Shown here piece by piece: positions 1-5,948 of a stretch of 5,948 bases of DNA. Source of the stretch: Thermoplasmata archaeon (GTDB taxonomy: Archaea; Thermoplasmatota; Thermoplasmata; JAGHBH01). The stretch lies in the NCBI GenBank assembly GCA_030673205.1, contig DAOVJP010000094.1, forward strand, positions 1 to 5,948, given 5' to 3'. The notes under the pieces were generated by a model, which saw only the letters and a list, made by a program, of their open reading frames with translations, ran no database searches and was not told the origin of the DNA. How positions within the stretch are numbered: position 1 is the stretch's first letter; each line of letters opens with the position of its first letter. The position numbers were made by a program, and so were the translations under genes.

Positions 1-3000
1 GACGGATGGGATGAACCCTATGTTGGAACTGCGGACGGCAGGATATTGGGATATGAGTTCACAGGAAGCTATGAGAACTCGCTGGCCGAGCCAATCTTGA
101 TAAGCCCTTACCTGGGGGGTGCCATCACCTCCATTGCCACAGGGGATGTGGACCACGATGGTGATCCGGAGATCCTAGCTCTCCTACACTATAGGAGTTA
201 CATCTCGGTCATTGAGATGGGCAGCGATGGAAGCATGGAGTACGATCACATACCCTTATTCGGATGGGAGGGGGAGGACTGGTACTTTATGAATGCTGCC
301 TGGGGACTGGCTATTGGGAACATAGATGAGGACTCCGCTCTCGAGATAGTGGTCGGAGGAATAGAGTATCCTTTCAATGGCGCGATCTGGGTTTATGAAT
401 ATGATGAAACAGATTACACACGCGTCTGGAACACCTCCATCATAAATGATGACCCGATCTGGGGCCCGGTGACGATCACCGACATAGACGTCGGAGATGT
501 CGACGGAGATGGCGTGAACGAGTTCGTGTTCGGACATATAGAGATAGAAAGCGGCATCTCCGGATGGGAACCAAACCCCGAACCACCTAACGTGCCACTG
601 GAAAGGCCAGGCACGGATAAGGGGATCCTTCATGTCTACGGGCGTAATATCTCCTCTGGCGGTTACGAGGAAGAATGGAAAAGTGACGATTTTGGTTCCG
701 CCGTATGGGATATAGATATCGCAGACGTGGACGGCGATCTGATAGAGGAGATCGCCCTGGTGACCGGAGTTACCTCTAATACTGGAGACGATGGCCGATT
801 CTGGCTCATGGGTTATGACGACAATCTCAACGTATACCATACGCTGCACATGTCCCATGATGGGAATTTCTTCACCGTTGAACTGACAGACAGCGATAAT
901 GATGGCGACATCGAGCTACTGGTCGGCAACGACGAGTATCTCCACATTTATGAACAGCAGGGGCTGAGCTTCGAAGTAATACCTGACTATGTGGCCTCAA
1001 TGCCTTGTAAAGGCATAAGTGTGGGGCGGTTCGACCACGACAATCTCAACGATATCGTCGTCCCCAACGGAGATTCGATCTCCATCATCGAATATTCGAG
1101 TGGCTATGCTCTCAATTATTTCTCATATCCTCCCTCATGGGAGGACGTGATCACAGCGGACCTGAACGGTGATGGTGTGGACGAGGCTGTTGCCTATGTC
1201 GACAACTGGCTGTATATAATATCCATTGATGGAAACGGGACGATAAGTGGACCCTATCTGTTCGCTGAAGGGAACATAGAGTGCCTCACTGCCGGAGATA
1301 TAGATGGAGATGGCCAGGATGAACTGGGAATAGGAGTTGGTGGCACCCTATATATCTGTTCCTTTGACATAGACGGGTCACTGACAATAGACTATTCCTA
1401 CAGCGATTACGAGGCACCTGCATTCAAAGTCATCCTGGCCTGTTCAGGAGATATCGATAATGACGATACTCCTGAGTTCTTCTTTGCCTTGATCGACCCT
1501 CAGGACACATACTACCCTGAATTCTCGATGTTAAGCTGCAAGGAAGGGGTATATGGATCCACGAATAGAGTACTGGGAATGTCACAAAGCCCCATCGCAA
1601 TAGATGTCGGTAACACCGGCGGAGGCGAATACTCCTGTGTTTGGGTTGCAAGCAAGACCGAGATATTGGTCAATAAATACTTGGGCAATTCTTTCAGGAC
1701 CGAGTGGAATACCATAGCCCCTTACCTCATAACGGACATCCAGTGCGGGGACGTCACTGGGAATGGGATCGCTGAAGCGGTGGTGTTGACCGAGGGAGTG
1801 ACCATATATGAGAGGGCGGGAGATGGTTATTCCCTCAGCTTTTCCGACAAGAGCCTCATAGCATCGTGCCTATTGGTCGAAGATCTGGGCAGGGATCCTC
1901 GAACGGAGATAGTGCTTGGAGAGCGCCATAATCTCCATGTGCTGGAGTACACTGACAACGGCCTAGAGGAATTCGGGTATGAAGAAGGCGTATACTATCC
2001 AAAGAGGATCATAAGCTCTAGGATGGATGACGAGACAAAAGGCGGCGAACCTCAATCCACCATAATATCCCTGAGCGCCCAAGGTGGGTTCTTGGATATG
2101 TTCTCCATCCTTCCTCCCCTTGAGGCAAAGCTCCATGTCTACCCTCAATCCTCGGACGTACGTTCTTTCATCTTCGAAGCGGAAACAGTGAACGGATCGG
2201 GCGATGTGGAGTTCTTCTTCGATTTCGGTGATGGCAACATACGTGATTGGAGTTCATCTGCCATAACCACACACACATATTCCCCTCCTCGCTATTTCTC
2301 CGAGTATACCGTGTCTGTGATAGCGCGGGAGAGTGGCCAAAGGTACAGCGAGAACGATGCATTCTGCCATATAATAGCCAGGGGATACAACAAGGCCCCC
2401 GAGGTATCCCTGGACACTTCCGCCTTCCAGGAGCCAGTGAGCTTCAACGTGACCTTCAGCGGCACCGCATGGGACAACGATTGGGATGGAGTGAAAGAAG
2501 TCCAGGTTAGGATAGATGCGTGGAACTGGATGGATGCGATCGGAATCGACACCTGGACCTGGACGCTTGACACCTGGGCTCTGGAGAACGGCCCGCATAC
2601 ATTTTATGTGCGGGCCTATGATCACGGGATGAACTATTCCGAGGTGAAGAGCCTCGATTTCGTCATAGAGAACCCGGACCTGAGACCCCCGGAATTGAAC
2701 GGCACTGTGAATGTGACGGTAACGAATTGCTCTGCCCGGATAGTGTGGGAGACAGATGAGCCGCACAATGCCCTTGTGCAGTGGGGAACGAGTTCTTCCT
2801 ACTCCGAGCAGATGGATAAGATCTCTTCTTGGTCCACGTCCAAGAGCATATCGATAGGAGGTTTGGAAGAGAACGCCACATATCACTATTGCATTGATCT
2901 CTGGGATGAGGACGAGAACCTCTTCTCCACCGGCGACCTTTGGTTCAGGACAGAGGATTGGACGCCACCGGGCATATTCAACCATTGGGTAGATGTTACC

Positions 3001-3084
3001 AAAGACCGCGTTGTCATTGGCTGGCACACGACCGAGGATGCCACCTGCTGGGTTGAATATGGGACGACCATGGATAAAGAGTGA
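1..3084 (+). CDS. Large FG-GAP/VCBS repeat, PKD, Ig-like and FN3 surface protein, 5'-partial, ended by in-frame TGA
   Basis: The frame is open from base 1, which already encodes propeller-like sequence (YVGTADGRILGYEF), so the true start and signal peptide lie upstream; the TTG at 46 is not a credible start. Numbering codons from base 1, about twelve calcium-loop repeats of the GDxDGDGxxEhhhG type span codons 1-690. A PKD domain follows (707-795, with DFGDG at 741-745, then THTY and YTVSV), an Ig-like domain (798-893, with SGTAWDND and YVRAYD), one FN3-like domain (897-988, with VQWGT and NATYHY) and the first half of a second. About a dozen NxS/T sequons across this segment and the next, and the absence of internal membrane segments, fit an extracellular protein. 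Such architectures are usual in archaeal cell-surface adhesion or binding proteins; the ligand cannot be read from sequence. The frame ends at TGA 3082-3084 in the middle of the second FN3 fold, so this product is probably truncated. Domain calls are by eye. Confidence 0.85.
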   Translation, partial: DGWDEPYVGTADGRILGYEFTGSYENSLAEPILISPYLGGAITSIATGDVDHDGDPEILALLHYRSYISVIEMGSDGSMEYDHIPLFGWEGEDWYFMNAAWGLAIGNIDEDSALEIVVGGIEYPFNGAIWVYEYDETDYTRVWNTSIINDDPIWGPVTITDIDVGDVDGDGVNEFVFGHIEIESGISGWEPNPEPPNVPLERPGTDKGILHVYGRNISSGGYEEEWKSDDFGSAVWDIDIADVDGDLIEEIALVTGVTSNTGDDGRFWLMGYDDNLNVYHTLHMSHDGNFFTVELTDSDNDGDIELLVGNDEYLHIYEQQGLSFEVIPDYVASMPCKGISVGRFDHDNLNDIVVPNGDSISIIEYSSGYALNYFSYPPSWEDVITADLNGDGVDEAVAYVDNWLYIISIDGNGTISGPYLFAEGNIECLTAGDIDGDGQDELGIGVGGTLYICSFDIDGSLTIDYSYSDYEAPAFKVILACSGDIDNDDTPEFFFALIDPQDTYYPEFSMLSCKEGVYGSTNRVLGMSQSPIAIDVGNTGGGEYSCVWVASKTEILVNKYLGNSFRTEWNTIAPYLITDIQCGDVTGNGIAEAVVLTEGVTIYERAGDGYSLSFSDKSLIASCLLVEDLGRDPRTEIVLGERHNLHVLEYTDNGLEEFGYEEGVYYPKRIISSRMDDETKGGEPQSTIISLSAQGGFLDMFSILPPLEAKLHVYPQSSDVRSFIFEAETVNGSGDVEFFFDFGDGNIRDWSSSAITTHTYSPPRYFSEYTVSVIARESGQRYSENDAFCHIIARGYNKAPEVSLDTSAFQEPVSFNVTFSGTAWDNDWDGVKEVQVRIDAWNWMDAIGIDTWTWTLDTWALENGPHTFYVRAYDHGMNYSEVKSLDFVIENPDLRPPELNGTVNVTVTNCSARIVWETDEPHNALVQWGTSSSYSEQMDKISSWSTSKSISIGGLEENATYHYCIDLWDEDENLFSTGDLWFRTEDWTPPGIFNHWVDVTKDRVVIGWHTTEDATCWVEYGTTMDKE
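145..1926 (+). repeat. Twelve degenerate FG-GAP/VCBS-type calcium-loop repeats
   Basis: Repeated Asp-rich loops begin near codons 49, 109, 166, 242, 297, 345, 387, 433, 484, 535, 584 and 628, spaced about 40-75 residues apart. Clear copies are DVDHDGDPE, DVDGDGVNE, DSDNDGDIE, DLNGDGVDE and DIDGDGQDE. Copies 10 and 12 (DVGNTGGGE, DLGRDPRTE) have lost most of the calcium-ligand Asp residues. In known FG-GAP and VCBS proteins each such loop belongs to one blade of a beta-propeller. About twelve loops plus the partial repeat at the left edge would fit two propellers of six or seven blades, which is inference. The repetition is at protein level; no long DNA repeat is apparent. Confidence 0.8.
3082..3084 (+). 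other. In-frame TGA interrupting the surface-protein gene
   Basis: This TGA is codon 1028 of the frame opened at base 1. It lies between VEYGTTMDKE and STERTDLGTTHSIAL, inside an FN3-like domain. The preceding FN3 domain runs from its VQWGT motif to its LEEN motif in 33 residues; the interrupted copy takes 32 positions counting the TGA as one. Nothing else is therefore missing or shifted. The lesion could be a single substitution from a sense codon such as GGA, CGA or TGG. Trp is encoded by TGG throughout the window and the same frame ends at a normal TGA (4438-4440), so general reassignment of TGA is unlikely. I see no selenocysteine-insertion structure close by. Confidence 0.9.
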
Positions 3085-4440
3085 AGCACCGAGAGAACAG
3101 ATCTAGGAACGACACATTCAATAGCGCTCTACGAATTGGAGGAGAACCAGTTATACCATTTCATCATACTTGCAGAGGATTTCAGCGGCAGGGAAGGGGA
3201 GACATCCAGCCTCACATTCACTTCAGGAGAGAACACGTGCCCCTCGATAGATCTCTTGAGAGACTATGATGGAGATGTCATCTACGACGAGACGGTTATA
3301 ACGGCCAACATATACGACGACAGCACCGTGTCGGCCAAGCTCCTGTTGGAGGGCACCACCGTCGCCTCCGTCGATGAAAGCGGAAGACTAGAGTTCACAT
3401 GGGACACTGGAGAGTACAAAGACACTGATTATTCCCTTGTGATAAGAGCCTGGGATGCATGGGGCAATCAGGCAAGCTGCGCCTTCACGATGACCGTGGA
3501 TAATCAAGACCCTCCCGGCATAGAACTAGATGACATAATGTGGTATGCCGAGAACGAAACCCTCGTGGTGACAGGGACGGCATGGGACAAGGACTCATGG
3601 AATACCGTGGAGAAGGTGTCGATCACAGTGGAGAAGGTGTCGGCCACAGGGGAACAGGGTAAGCACGCCTTCGCGACCATGAGCCCAGGAGAGGAAGGCA
3701 GATACGCCTGGATAGCCATGATCGACACTGGATCCCTTGAGAAGGATAGATACAGTGTGATATGCAAGGCTAGAGACACAGAATGGGAATGGTCGGATGC
3801 GAAAGAAGAGACGTTCTGGTTGAACAGAGATAATATCCTACCGACCGTTTCCATCACTTCCACCACGACCATGGCCCAAGAGGGCGATGAAATAACCCTC
3901 TCCGCGGACGTATACGACGCGGATGGAGACATATCCTCTCTGACATGGCGCTCCTCGCTCACAGGACCGCTCTCTAACGAGAACCCTGCCATAGTTCAGC
4001 TCAAGGCGGGAATTCATATCATCTCGGTGAGTGTAATAGACAACGAACACGGCACGGCGGAGGATTCCATAACGATAATGATCTCCGAGGCGCCAGAAGA
4101 ACCGTTCACCCATATAACCGGCTTCTCCGTGAACGGTGAAGAGGCAATCATATGGGGTACGAGCAATCAAGAGGAGGGGATCATATACATCGATGGGGGA
4201 CCAGTAGGCGTAGATGTGAAAGACGGGATGTGGAGCTACACCTCCACATTCACACCTGGAAACCATACTGTCACAACGGATACCGGTCAGGAAAGAACGA
4301 TCTATGTGAGCCAGGAGACCAGCGAAGGACAAAATGCCATTGAGGGCGGCATAACCTTCGCCCTTCCCATCGCATTTGTAGCGGTGATCGCGGTGATCGC
4401 AGCATGGGCTATTCACCTCAAGAAGAAACCCGTGAAATGA
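3085..4440 (+). CDS. C-terminal part of the interrupted surface protein: FN3 remainder, Ig-like domains, transmembrane anchor
   Basis: This is the continuation, in the same frame, of the surface protein after the TGA at 3082-3084. It is probably not an independent gene. The first possible start, TTG 3136, sits inside the FN3 motif YELEENQLYHF, has no Shine-Dalgarno site and is not followed by a signal peptide. In codons counted from base 1, it encodes the rest of FN3-2 (to about 1076), an Ig-like domain (1081-1170), an Ig-like domain resembling the one before FN3-1 (1175-1280, sharing TGTAWDKD), and another (1280-1363, with a QEGDEITLSADVYDADGD core). A further beta-rich region (about 1365-1445) follows, then a hydrophobic helix at 1451-1471 (ALPIAFVAVIAVIAAWAI) and the basic tail HLKKKPVK. 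The helix and tail are a typical C-terminal anchor that leaves the preceding domains outside the cell. Without readthrough or reversion of the stop this half should not be made or exported. Confidence 0.75.
   Translation, partial: STERTDLGTTHSIALYELEENQLYHFIILAEDFSGREGETSSLTFTSGENTCPSIDLLRDYDGDVIYDETVITANIYDDSTVSAKLLLEGTTVASVDESGRLEFTWDTGEYKDTDYSLVIRAWDAWGNQASCAFTMTVDNQDPPGIELDDIMWYAENETLVVTGTAWDKDSWNTVEKVSITVEKVSATGEQGKHAFATMSPGEEGRYAWIAMIDTGSLEKDRYSVICKARDTEWEWSDAKEETFWLNRDNILPTVSITSTTTMAQEGDEITLSADVYDADGDISSLTWRSSLTGPLSNENPAIVQLKAGIHIISVSVIDNEHGTAEDSITIMISEAPEEPFTHITGFSVNGEEAIIWGTSNQEEGIIYIDGGPVGVDVKDGMWSYTSTFTPGNHTVTTDTGQERTIYVSQETSEGQNAIEGGITFALPIAFVAVIAVIAAWAIHLKKKPVK
3607..3648 (+). 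repeat. In-frame 21-bp tandem duplication, two copies
   Basis: Two adjacent 21-base units start at 3607 and 3628. Both begin GTGGAGAAGGTGTCG and end CACA; they differ only at two neighbouring bases (AT versus GC). They encode VEKVSIT and VEKVSAT, so the duplication adds exactly seven codons and keeps the frame. It lies at the start of an Ig-like domain just after TGTAWDKD, probably lengthening a strand or a loop. The near identity suggests a fairly recent duplication. Confidence 0.9.
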
Positions 4441-4450
4441 TGTATTCTGG

Positions 4451-4477
4451 GCGCGTGCATTATACGCTTACACGCGC
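4451..4477 (+). promoter_or_regulatory. Perfect 7-bp GC-rich inverted repeat: stem-loop or operator
   Basis: GCGCGTG at 4451-4457 is the exact reverse complement of CACGCGC at 4471-4477, separated by 13 bases. It begins 11 bases after the stop of the surface-protein gene and ends 26 bases before the TATA-like box of the carboxyltransferase gene. No T-run follows directly; the nearest is TTTTATTT at 4504-4511. It could be a 3'-end hairpin of the upstream transcript or a dimeric regulator site upstream of the promoter. The sequence alone does not decide. Confidence 0.4.
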
Positions 4478-4497
4478 ATGTCAATATGCTCCTAGTA

Positions 4498-4512
4498 GCA
4501 AAGTTTTATTTA
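4498..4512 (+). promoter_or_regulatory. Archaeal-type BRE/TATA promoter element for the carboxyltransferase gene
   Basis: GCAAAG (4498-4503) followed by TTTTATTTA (4504-4512) resembles an archaeal purine-rich BRE plus TATA box. With the usual spacing of about 25 bases, transcription would begin near 4531-4537, giving a 5' leader of about 26-32 bases that still includes the ribosome binding site at 4551. It is the most T/A-rich stretch of the intergenic region. The start site is inferred from spacing only. Confidence 0.55.
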
Positions 4513-4550
4513 GTCGCATAGAATGCCGTCATGCCTGACACGTATATCAA

Positions 4551-4555
4551 GGGAG
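4551..4555 (+). promoter_or_regulatory. Shine-Dalgarno site fixing the carboxyltransferase start
   Basis: GGGAG lies seven bases before ATG 4563. The carboxyltransferase frame is closed upstream by TGA 4536-4538 and has no other ATG, GTG or TTG between that stop and 4563, so ATG 4563 is the only reasonable start. Confidence 0.75.
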
Positions 4556-4562
4556 TGAAAAG

Positions 4563-5948
4563 ATGGTAGAACTCCATGAACAGATATTCAGGGATGCACA
4601 CCAGTCGATACTGGCGACCAGGATGAGAACTGACGATATGCTGCCTATAGCCTCTAAACTGGACGAGATAGGCTTTTTTTCCATGGAGGTGTGGGGTGGC
4701 GCCACCTTCGATGTACCTATACGGTATCTGAATGAGGATCCGTGGGTGCGGCTCAGAAAACTCAAGGAGGCCATGCCCAACACCAAACTGCAGATGCTGG
4801 AGCGGGCCATGAACATCGTGGCCTATTGGAACTTCCCGGATGACATCGTCCAGAAGTTCATACAGTTGGCGAAGAAGAACGGCTGTGATTACTTCCGCGT
4901 CTTCGATGCTTTGAACGATCTGCGGAACATGGAGGTTCCCATCAAAGCAGTGCTGGAGAATGGGGGGCACGCGCAGGGCTGTATCAGCTACACCATCAGC
5001 CCGGTGCACACGGTGGAGCGTTACGTGAGCGATCTGCTGGCCCTGGAGAAGATGGGATGCCAGAGTGTTTGCATAAAGGACATGGCCGGAATGATATCTC
5101 CCCCTCGGGCCTATGGCATCATCAGAGGATACAAGGATGCCGGCGGAAAGGCTCCGATAGACCTTCACAGCCATTATACCAGCGGGATGACCGGCATGTC
5201 GGTCTGGGCCGCTTGCGAAGCTGGCGTGGACATAGTAGACACGTCCATGTCTCCTATATCCGGTGGGACCGGAGGCGTGCCCACGGAGAGCGTCGTGGCG
5301 GCGCTCCAGGGAACCAAATATGACACAGGATATGATCTGAAGAAGCTCATAGAGATACGCAAATATTTCATGGAGATATGGAAGAAATATCGCCATCTTA
5401 TCCGCCAGGAGGCGATGAAGGTCGATCCTTCCGTCATGGTCCACCAGATCCCGGGCGGGATGCTCTCCAACCTCGTGTCCCAACTGGAAGCTCAGGGAGC
5501 ATCAGACAAATATTATGATGTGTTGGAAGAGACCGCCAAGGTCCGTGAGGAGATGGGCTATCCGCCCCTTGTGACTCCAACCAGCCAGGTCGTGGGTGTC
5601 CAGGCTGTGATGAACGTTCTCTTCGGCAGGTACAAGAAGGTGCCAAAGGAGACAAAAGACTACTGCAAAGGGCTATATGGTAGGCCTCCGGCCGAGATAA
5701 AGCCGGAGATCATGGAACTTGTGCTGGGGCCCAACTGGAAGGACGAGATCAGCGATTGCAGACCTGCGGATCTTATCGAACCGATGTGGGAAAAGCGGAA
5801 GTCGGAGCTCAAGGAGCACGGCGTGGAGATGACGGACGAGAACGTGATGACCTATGCCATATATCCACAGGTGGGCCTCAAGTTCCTGAAAGGAGAGGCT
5901 CCGCCAGAATTCACCTCCGACCAACTCCCGCTGGATAAGGACCATCCC
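4563..5948 (+). CDS. pycB: Pyruvate carboxylase subunit B / oxaloacetate decarboxylase alpha-type carboxyltransferase, 3'-partial
   Basis: This is the first 462 codons of a cytoplasmic biotin-dependent carboxyltransferase; the frame is still open at the window end. In this family the enzyme moves a carboxyl group between carboxybiotin and pyruvate, making or consuming oxaloacetate. An HMGL-like TIM barrel occupies about residues 5-270, followed by the conserved PYC/OADA domain to about 450. Visible catalytic residues match the family: R10-D11-A-H-Q14 (metal Asp and Gln), LATRMRTDDML, EVWGGATFD, R81, FRVFDALND, K172 in CIKDMAG (the active-site Lys), metal ligands H202 and H204 in DLHSHYTSG, and T338 in VTPTSQ. 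GLYGRPP and CRPADLIEP mark the C-terminal part. Known archaeal PycB proteins run to roughly 570 residues and end in a biotinyl domain, which would lie past this window. In archaea PycB pairs with the separate biotin carboxylase PycA for anaplerotic oxaloacetate synthesis. A sodium-pump decarboxylase alpha subunit is the alternative; neighbouring pycA or oadB genes would decide. It has its own promoter and is separate from the surface-protein gene upstream. Confidence 0.92.
   Translation, partial: MVELHEQIFRDAHQSILATRMRTDDMLPIASKLDEIGFFSMEVWGGATFDVPIRYLNEDPWVRLRKLKEAMPNTKLQMLERAMNIVAYWNFPDDIVQKFIQLAKKNGCDYFRVFDALNDLRNMEVPIKAVLENGGHAQGCISYTISPVHTVERYVSDLLALEKMGCQSVCIKDMAGMISPPRAYGIIRGYKDAGGKAPIDLHSHYTSGMTGMSVWAACEAGVDIVDTSMSPISGGTGGVPTESVVAALQGTKYDTGYDLKKLIEIRKYFMEIWKKYRHLIRQEAMKVDPSVMVHQIPGGMLSNLVSQLEAQGASDKYYDVLEETAKVREEMGYPPLVTPTSQVVGVQAVMNVLFGRYKKVPKETKDYCKGLYGRPPAEIKPEIMELVLGPNWKDEISDCRPADLIEPMWEKRKSELKEHGVEMTDENVMTYAIYPQVGLKFLKGEAPPEFTSDQLPLDKDHP

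Noticed and set aside
1000..1900. Cys residues recurring just before calcium loops in the propeller repeats
   Set aside because: Measured from the first loop Asp, the Cys positions differ from copy to copy (about -9, -7, -5, -4 and -7), so there is no consistent metal site or disulfide register.
2548..2577. Repeated GACACCTGG pair, 21 bases apart, in the Trp-rich segment
   Set aside because: Only nine bases match and the intervening sequence is unrelated; it reflects the IDTW and LDTW motifs of the Ig-like domain and not a duplication.
2254..3027. A 257-codon minus-strand frame, with similar ones at 256-858 and 3838-4416
   Set aside because: All are antisense to the surface-protein frame, have no family resemblance or ribosome binding site that I can see, and share the same register-driven composition.
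3082..3084. TGA as selenocysteine or as a reassigned sense codon
   Set aside because: The site is in a loop or strand of an FN3-like domain with no redox role, no SECIS-like structure is evident after the gene, Trp uses TGG throughout, and the gene itself ends with TGA.
3136..4440. Separate gene starting at TTG 3136
   Set aside because: The start falls inside a conserved FN3 motif in the same frame as the upstream gene, with no ribosome site and no signal peptide for a protein that carries a C-terminal membrane anchor.
4523..4558. An 11-codon frame starting at ATG 4523
   Set aside because: It begins upstream of the transcription start expected from the TATA-like box and has no ribosome site.
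4506..5483. A 325-codon open frame on the minus strand
   Set aside because: It lies wholly antisense to the well-supported carboxyltransferase gene, reads as low-complexity His/Arg/Tyr-rich protein with no recognisable domain, and is a by-product of codon bias on the other strand.

Overview
The window looks like part of an archaeal chromosome, most likely from a Thermoplasmata-type euryarchaeon, although the lineage call is tentative. Three things point to archaea. The promoter in front of the second gene has an A-rich element followed by a T/A-rich TATA box. The carboxyltransferase starts as a stand-alone subunit with no biotin carboxylase fused ahead of it. The large gene encodes a multidomain beta-rich surface protein with one C-terminal membrane anchor and a short Lys-rich tail. 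Ile is often ATA and Arg is often AGG/AGA. All supported genes are on the + strand.

Bases 1-4440 hold one long reading frame that enters from the left edge already open. It encodes a very large extracellular protein: about twelve FG-GAP/VCBS-type calcium-loop repeats (probably beta-propeller blades), a PKD domain, an Ig-like domain, two fibronectin-III-like domains, three more Ig-like domains, a further beta-rich domain, and a C-terminal transmembrane helix. The frame is broken once, by a TGA at 3082-3084 inside the second fibronectin-III-like domain. Downstream the same frame resumes without any shift and stays open for more than 450 codons to the membrane anchor. This is the most notable observation in the window. 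The plain readings are a recent nonsense mutation or a sequence error; stop-codon readthrough is possible but has no direct support.

Bases 4441-4562 are a short intergenic region. It contains a perfect 7-bp GC-rich inverted repeat, a TATA-like promoter element and a good Shine-Dalgarno site. From 4563 to the right edge runs the N-terminal 462 codons of a pyruvate/oxaloacetate carboxyltransferase (PycB/OadA family) with its catalytic residues in place. The biotinyl domain, if present, lies beyond the window.

The two genes have no evident functional link: one is a surface adhesin or binding protein, the other a central anaplerotic enzyme with its own promoter. I see no RNA gene, CRISPR array, transposon or defence system here.
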